This document shows, piece by piece, positions 31,926 through 33,331 of a DNA stretch of 33,331 nt; the first letter of the stretch is position 1, and each line of letters starts with the position of its first letter. A model generated the notes under the pieces. That model had not been told where the DNA came from and did not search any database. It saw only the letters and a list, made by a program, of their open reading frames with translations. The stretch comes from Deltaproteobacteria bacterium (GTDB lineage: Bacteria > Myxococcota_A > Polyangia > Polyangiales > JADJMO01). The DNA lies in assembly GCA_025363655.1 (NCBI GenBank), contig JANYDK010000002.1:1-33331 (forward strand), written 5' to 3'. The translations under genes were made by a program, and so were the position numbers.

Positions 31926-32168
31926 GAGACGACGTCGAGCTCCGAGACGGGGCCGATACCGCGCGAAGAGGCGATCGATCTTCTCGATGCGCTGAAGGAT
32001 GGCGAGCTCGAAGAAGACGAAGCGGCGCGCGTGAAGGAGCACCTCGCGACCTGCGAGCGCCGCCAATCGAATGCCGACGCGCTCTTGCCCGCCGTTCAAC
32101 GCAAGCTGCGCAGGCGCTCGCGCGGGCAGCGCGCCGACGTCGCGGATCGCGGACCAGACGTGACATGA
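31926..32168 (+). pseudogene. Truncated duplicate of the anti-sigma factor gene
   Basis: Residues encoded here match the anti-sigma protein at 30548: SSSETGPIPREEAIDLLDAL versus SSSETGPMPHEEAIGFLDAL, then DGELEEDEAARVKEHLATCE identical, then NADALLPAVQRKLR. By eye the DNA is about 90% identical over the first ~130 bp. About 60 bp are missing after CERR, which replaces CERC, so the second zinc Cys is lost; the membrane helix and tail are also gone. The frame remains open from an ATG at 31857 to 32168, so a 103-residue soluble product could be made. No sigma gene precedes it. A decayed copy is most likely; a decoy binding the sigma factor is possible. Confidence 0.8.
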
Positions 32169-32250
32169 CATATCCACGCCGCCCGAAGCGAACTTGGGGA
32201 ATCTTGCGATCGCGCCAGGCCTGCCTGCCGGCACGGCGATACCAACGACA

Positions 32251-33285
32251 TCACGGCGCAGTCGGGCAAATCAGCGAAATGAAATGCGCCCCACATGCCT
32301 CCGCCGGCGCATCGCCCACCACGTCGACGAACAACGCCCCATCCACCAACTGCATCGCGCCCGCCATGTGGCCGAGCGTCGTCTTGCTCGGAGCCGTCGA
32401 CGGACCGAGCGTCGGCGGCGGACCGCAGGGCTGCGCGATCTCGCAAGTTCGTCCAGCCGTCAGCGACGACGTCGTGGCCGCGCGATCGTCGAAGGCGAGA
32501 GCACACACGTCCGGGTAGCCGTCGACCTCGGTGAGCGTCCGCTCCCCGCCCGTCTCCACGAGGGCGAGCGACAGGTCGCCTCCCGTCGTCACCGACGTGA
32601 CGTATCCACCATTGGTCGTCACGCAATGCGCATAAGTGCCTGTCGGAATCTTCGGTGCCGAGGGAACGACGACGGTGAGCGCGGTGGGCGGCAACCCCGC
32701 GGGGATGGGACAGCGAAGGAAGCCGTGGAAGCTCGTCGCGCCGCGGCCGAGTAGGCTGATGAAGAGTTGATCGCCAGCGGTGACCAAGGATGCTGCGGTG
32801 ACGAGCACCCTTGCCGGCGTCGTGAAGTCCGCGGCCACGGTGCTGAGAGCGATCACTCCTTTCGGCGAGGCGGCCGTCGTGCTGCTCGTCGGGACGAGCG
32901 TGGCGTTGCCACCGAGCCAACGATCGAACGAGAGCCGAGCGGCGATGTGACCTGCGTCGTCGACCGTGAGCGTCACCGAGCCCGATCCGCCGCCGCTCGC
33001 GACCAGCGCCCGGCTCACTTGGAGCGTCTCGAGCGCGCACCCTGAGTATGCACCGACGCCAACCCACAAGGCCGCGCGCGAATCCCCGACGTCCGCCGAA
33101 CCATTCGAGGCGTCTTCGAGGGCCGTGCGTGCGCCACATGCCGAGGTCGCAACGGCGAGGACGAGCGTGAGAAAGGAAAGGACCGGCACCACGGTCTTCG
33201 GAAGCGCGGCCGCGCCACCCACCGGACGAAGGCTGCTGCCAGTCGAATCGTGAAGGTCCTTCTTGGTCTTGATCGAAGAGGTCAT
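32251..33285 (-). CDS. Lipoprotein of unknown function
   Basis: A 344-residue exported protein. The ATG at 33285 has AAGGAGA 7 nt upstream. The N-terminal basic part is long (about 30 residues) before the hydrophobic core and a lipobox-like TSAC (Cys 50). The mature part is a Ser/Thr/Val-rich beta protein with Cys at about 83, 192, 221, 261, 281 and 287 and repeated TVDDAG/TTGGDL-type turns. It seems to contain two similar halves, each with a C-x-L or C-x-x-T strand (YSGCALETLQVSR, YAHCVTTNGGYVT), which may be a duplicated domain. No family recognised and no catalytic motif. The 46 bp to the window end hold only its leader and upstream region. Confidence 0.8.
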   Translation of the reverse strand: MTSSIKTKKDLHDSTGSSLRPVGGAAALPKTVVPVLSFLTLVLAVATSACGARTALEDASNGSADVGDSRAALWVGVGAYSGCALETLQVSRALVASGGGSGSVTLTVDDAGHIAARLSFDRWLGGNATLVPTSSTTAASPKGVIALSTVAADFTTPARVLVTAASLVTAGDQLFISLLGRGATSFHGFLRCPIPAGLPPTALTVVVPSAPKIPTGTYAHCVTTNGGYVTSVTTGGDLSLALVETGGERTLTEVDGYPDVCALAFDDRAATTSSLTAGRTCEIAQPCGPPPTLGPSTAPSKTTLGHMAGAMQLVDGALFVDVVGDAPAEACGAHFISLICPTAP

Positions 33286-33331
33286 GGCTGTCTCCTTGTC
33301 GACGGAGTCGTTCAGTTCGACGGCGCTGCAT

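Noticed and set aside
1-33331. CRISPR array, tRNA/rRNA genes, phage or transposase genes
   Set aside because: No regularly spaced repeats, tRNA-like folds or transposase motifs were seen; the only dispersed repeat is the two-copy ~80-bp element.

Overview
The window is high-GC DNA coding on both strands, and its gene content points to a myxobacterium (Myxococcota, Polyangia-like); that assignment is inference. Supporting traits are an unusually high share of predicted lipoproteins (13-14 of 32 genes), Cys-rich 'DADC' repeat secreted proteins, a Ser/Thr kinase beside TPR/PEGA-like membrane proteins, orphan response regulators and frequent GTG/TTG starts. No rRNA, tRNA, CRISPR array, phage gene or transposase is visible. 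I count 31 intact or edge-cut protein genes plus one decayed duplicate.

Layout. 1-3891: a lipoprotein cut by the left edge (minus), then a Sel1-repeat lipoprotein and a second lipoprotein of unknown function (plus). 4030-4835: an overlapping mntA-hepT type toxin-antitoxin pair. 4900-7400 (minus): a FadL/OMPP1-like outer-membrane protein translationally overlapped with a Cys-rich lipoprotein. 7611-7958: a small Ala/Lys heptad-repeat protein. 8212-14881 (minus): a tightly packed five-gene set, transmembrane Ser/Thr kinase -> PEGA-like membrane protein -> TPR membrane protein -> secreted SGNH hydrolase -> lipoprotein L,D-transpeptidase. Gene spacing is 25 bp, a TGATG overlap, 2 bp and 8 bp, so it looks like one transcript for envelope remodelling under kinase control. 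15143-16468: ammonium transporter.

16466-23015: a 6.4-kb segment bounded by two inverted copies of an ~80-bp structured repeat. It holds a lamin-tail-domain lipoprotein, an alpha/beta hydrolase, an orphan REC-GGDEF diguanylate cyclase, an NtrC-like sigma54 activator with a GAFTSA loop, a 58-residue zinc-ribbon protein, a two-helix membrane protein and a lipoprotein. 23049-25458: lipoprotein, methionine aminopeptidase (map) and a membrane-anchored SH3b protein. 25848-28557: a DUF6600-like surface protein with a Gly/Pro/Tyr repeat tail and two more lipoproteins. 28604-29707: tRNA 2-thiouridylase mnmA. 29784-31012: an ECF sigma factor with an (EKX)5 tail, overlapping its zinc-binding anti-sigma factor. 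31080-31607: a DUF3558-like lipoprotein (minus). 31926-32168: a decayed duplicate of the anti-sigma gene. 32251-33285: a lipoprotein (minus).

Housekeeping genes (map, mnmA, amt) are scattered among envelope and signalling genes. The items most worth following are the five-gene kinase-to-transpeptidase operon, the inverted repeat pair, the anti-sigma duplicate that lost one zinc cysteine and its membrane anchor, and a recurring TATGCT-type -10 element so close to start codons that it suggests leaderless or very short-leader mRNAs.
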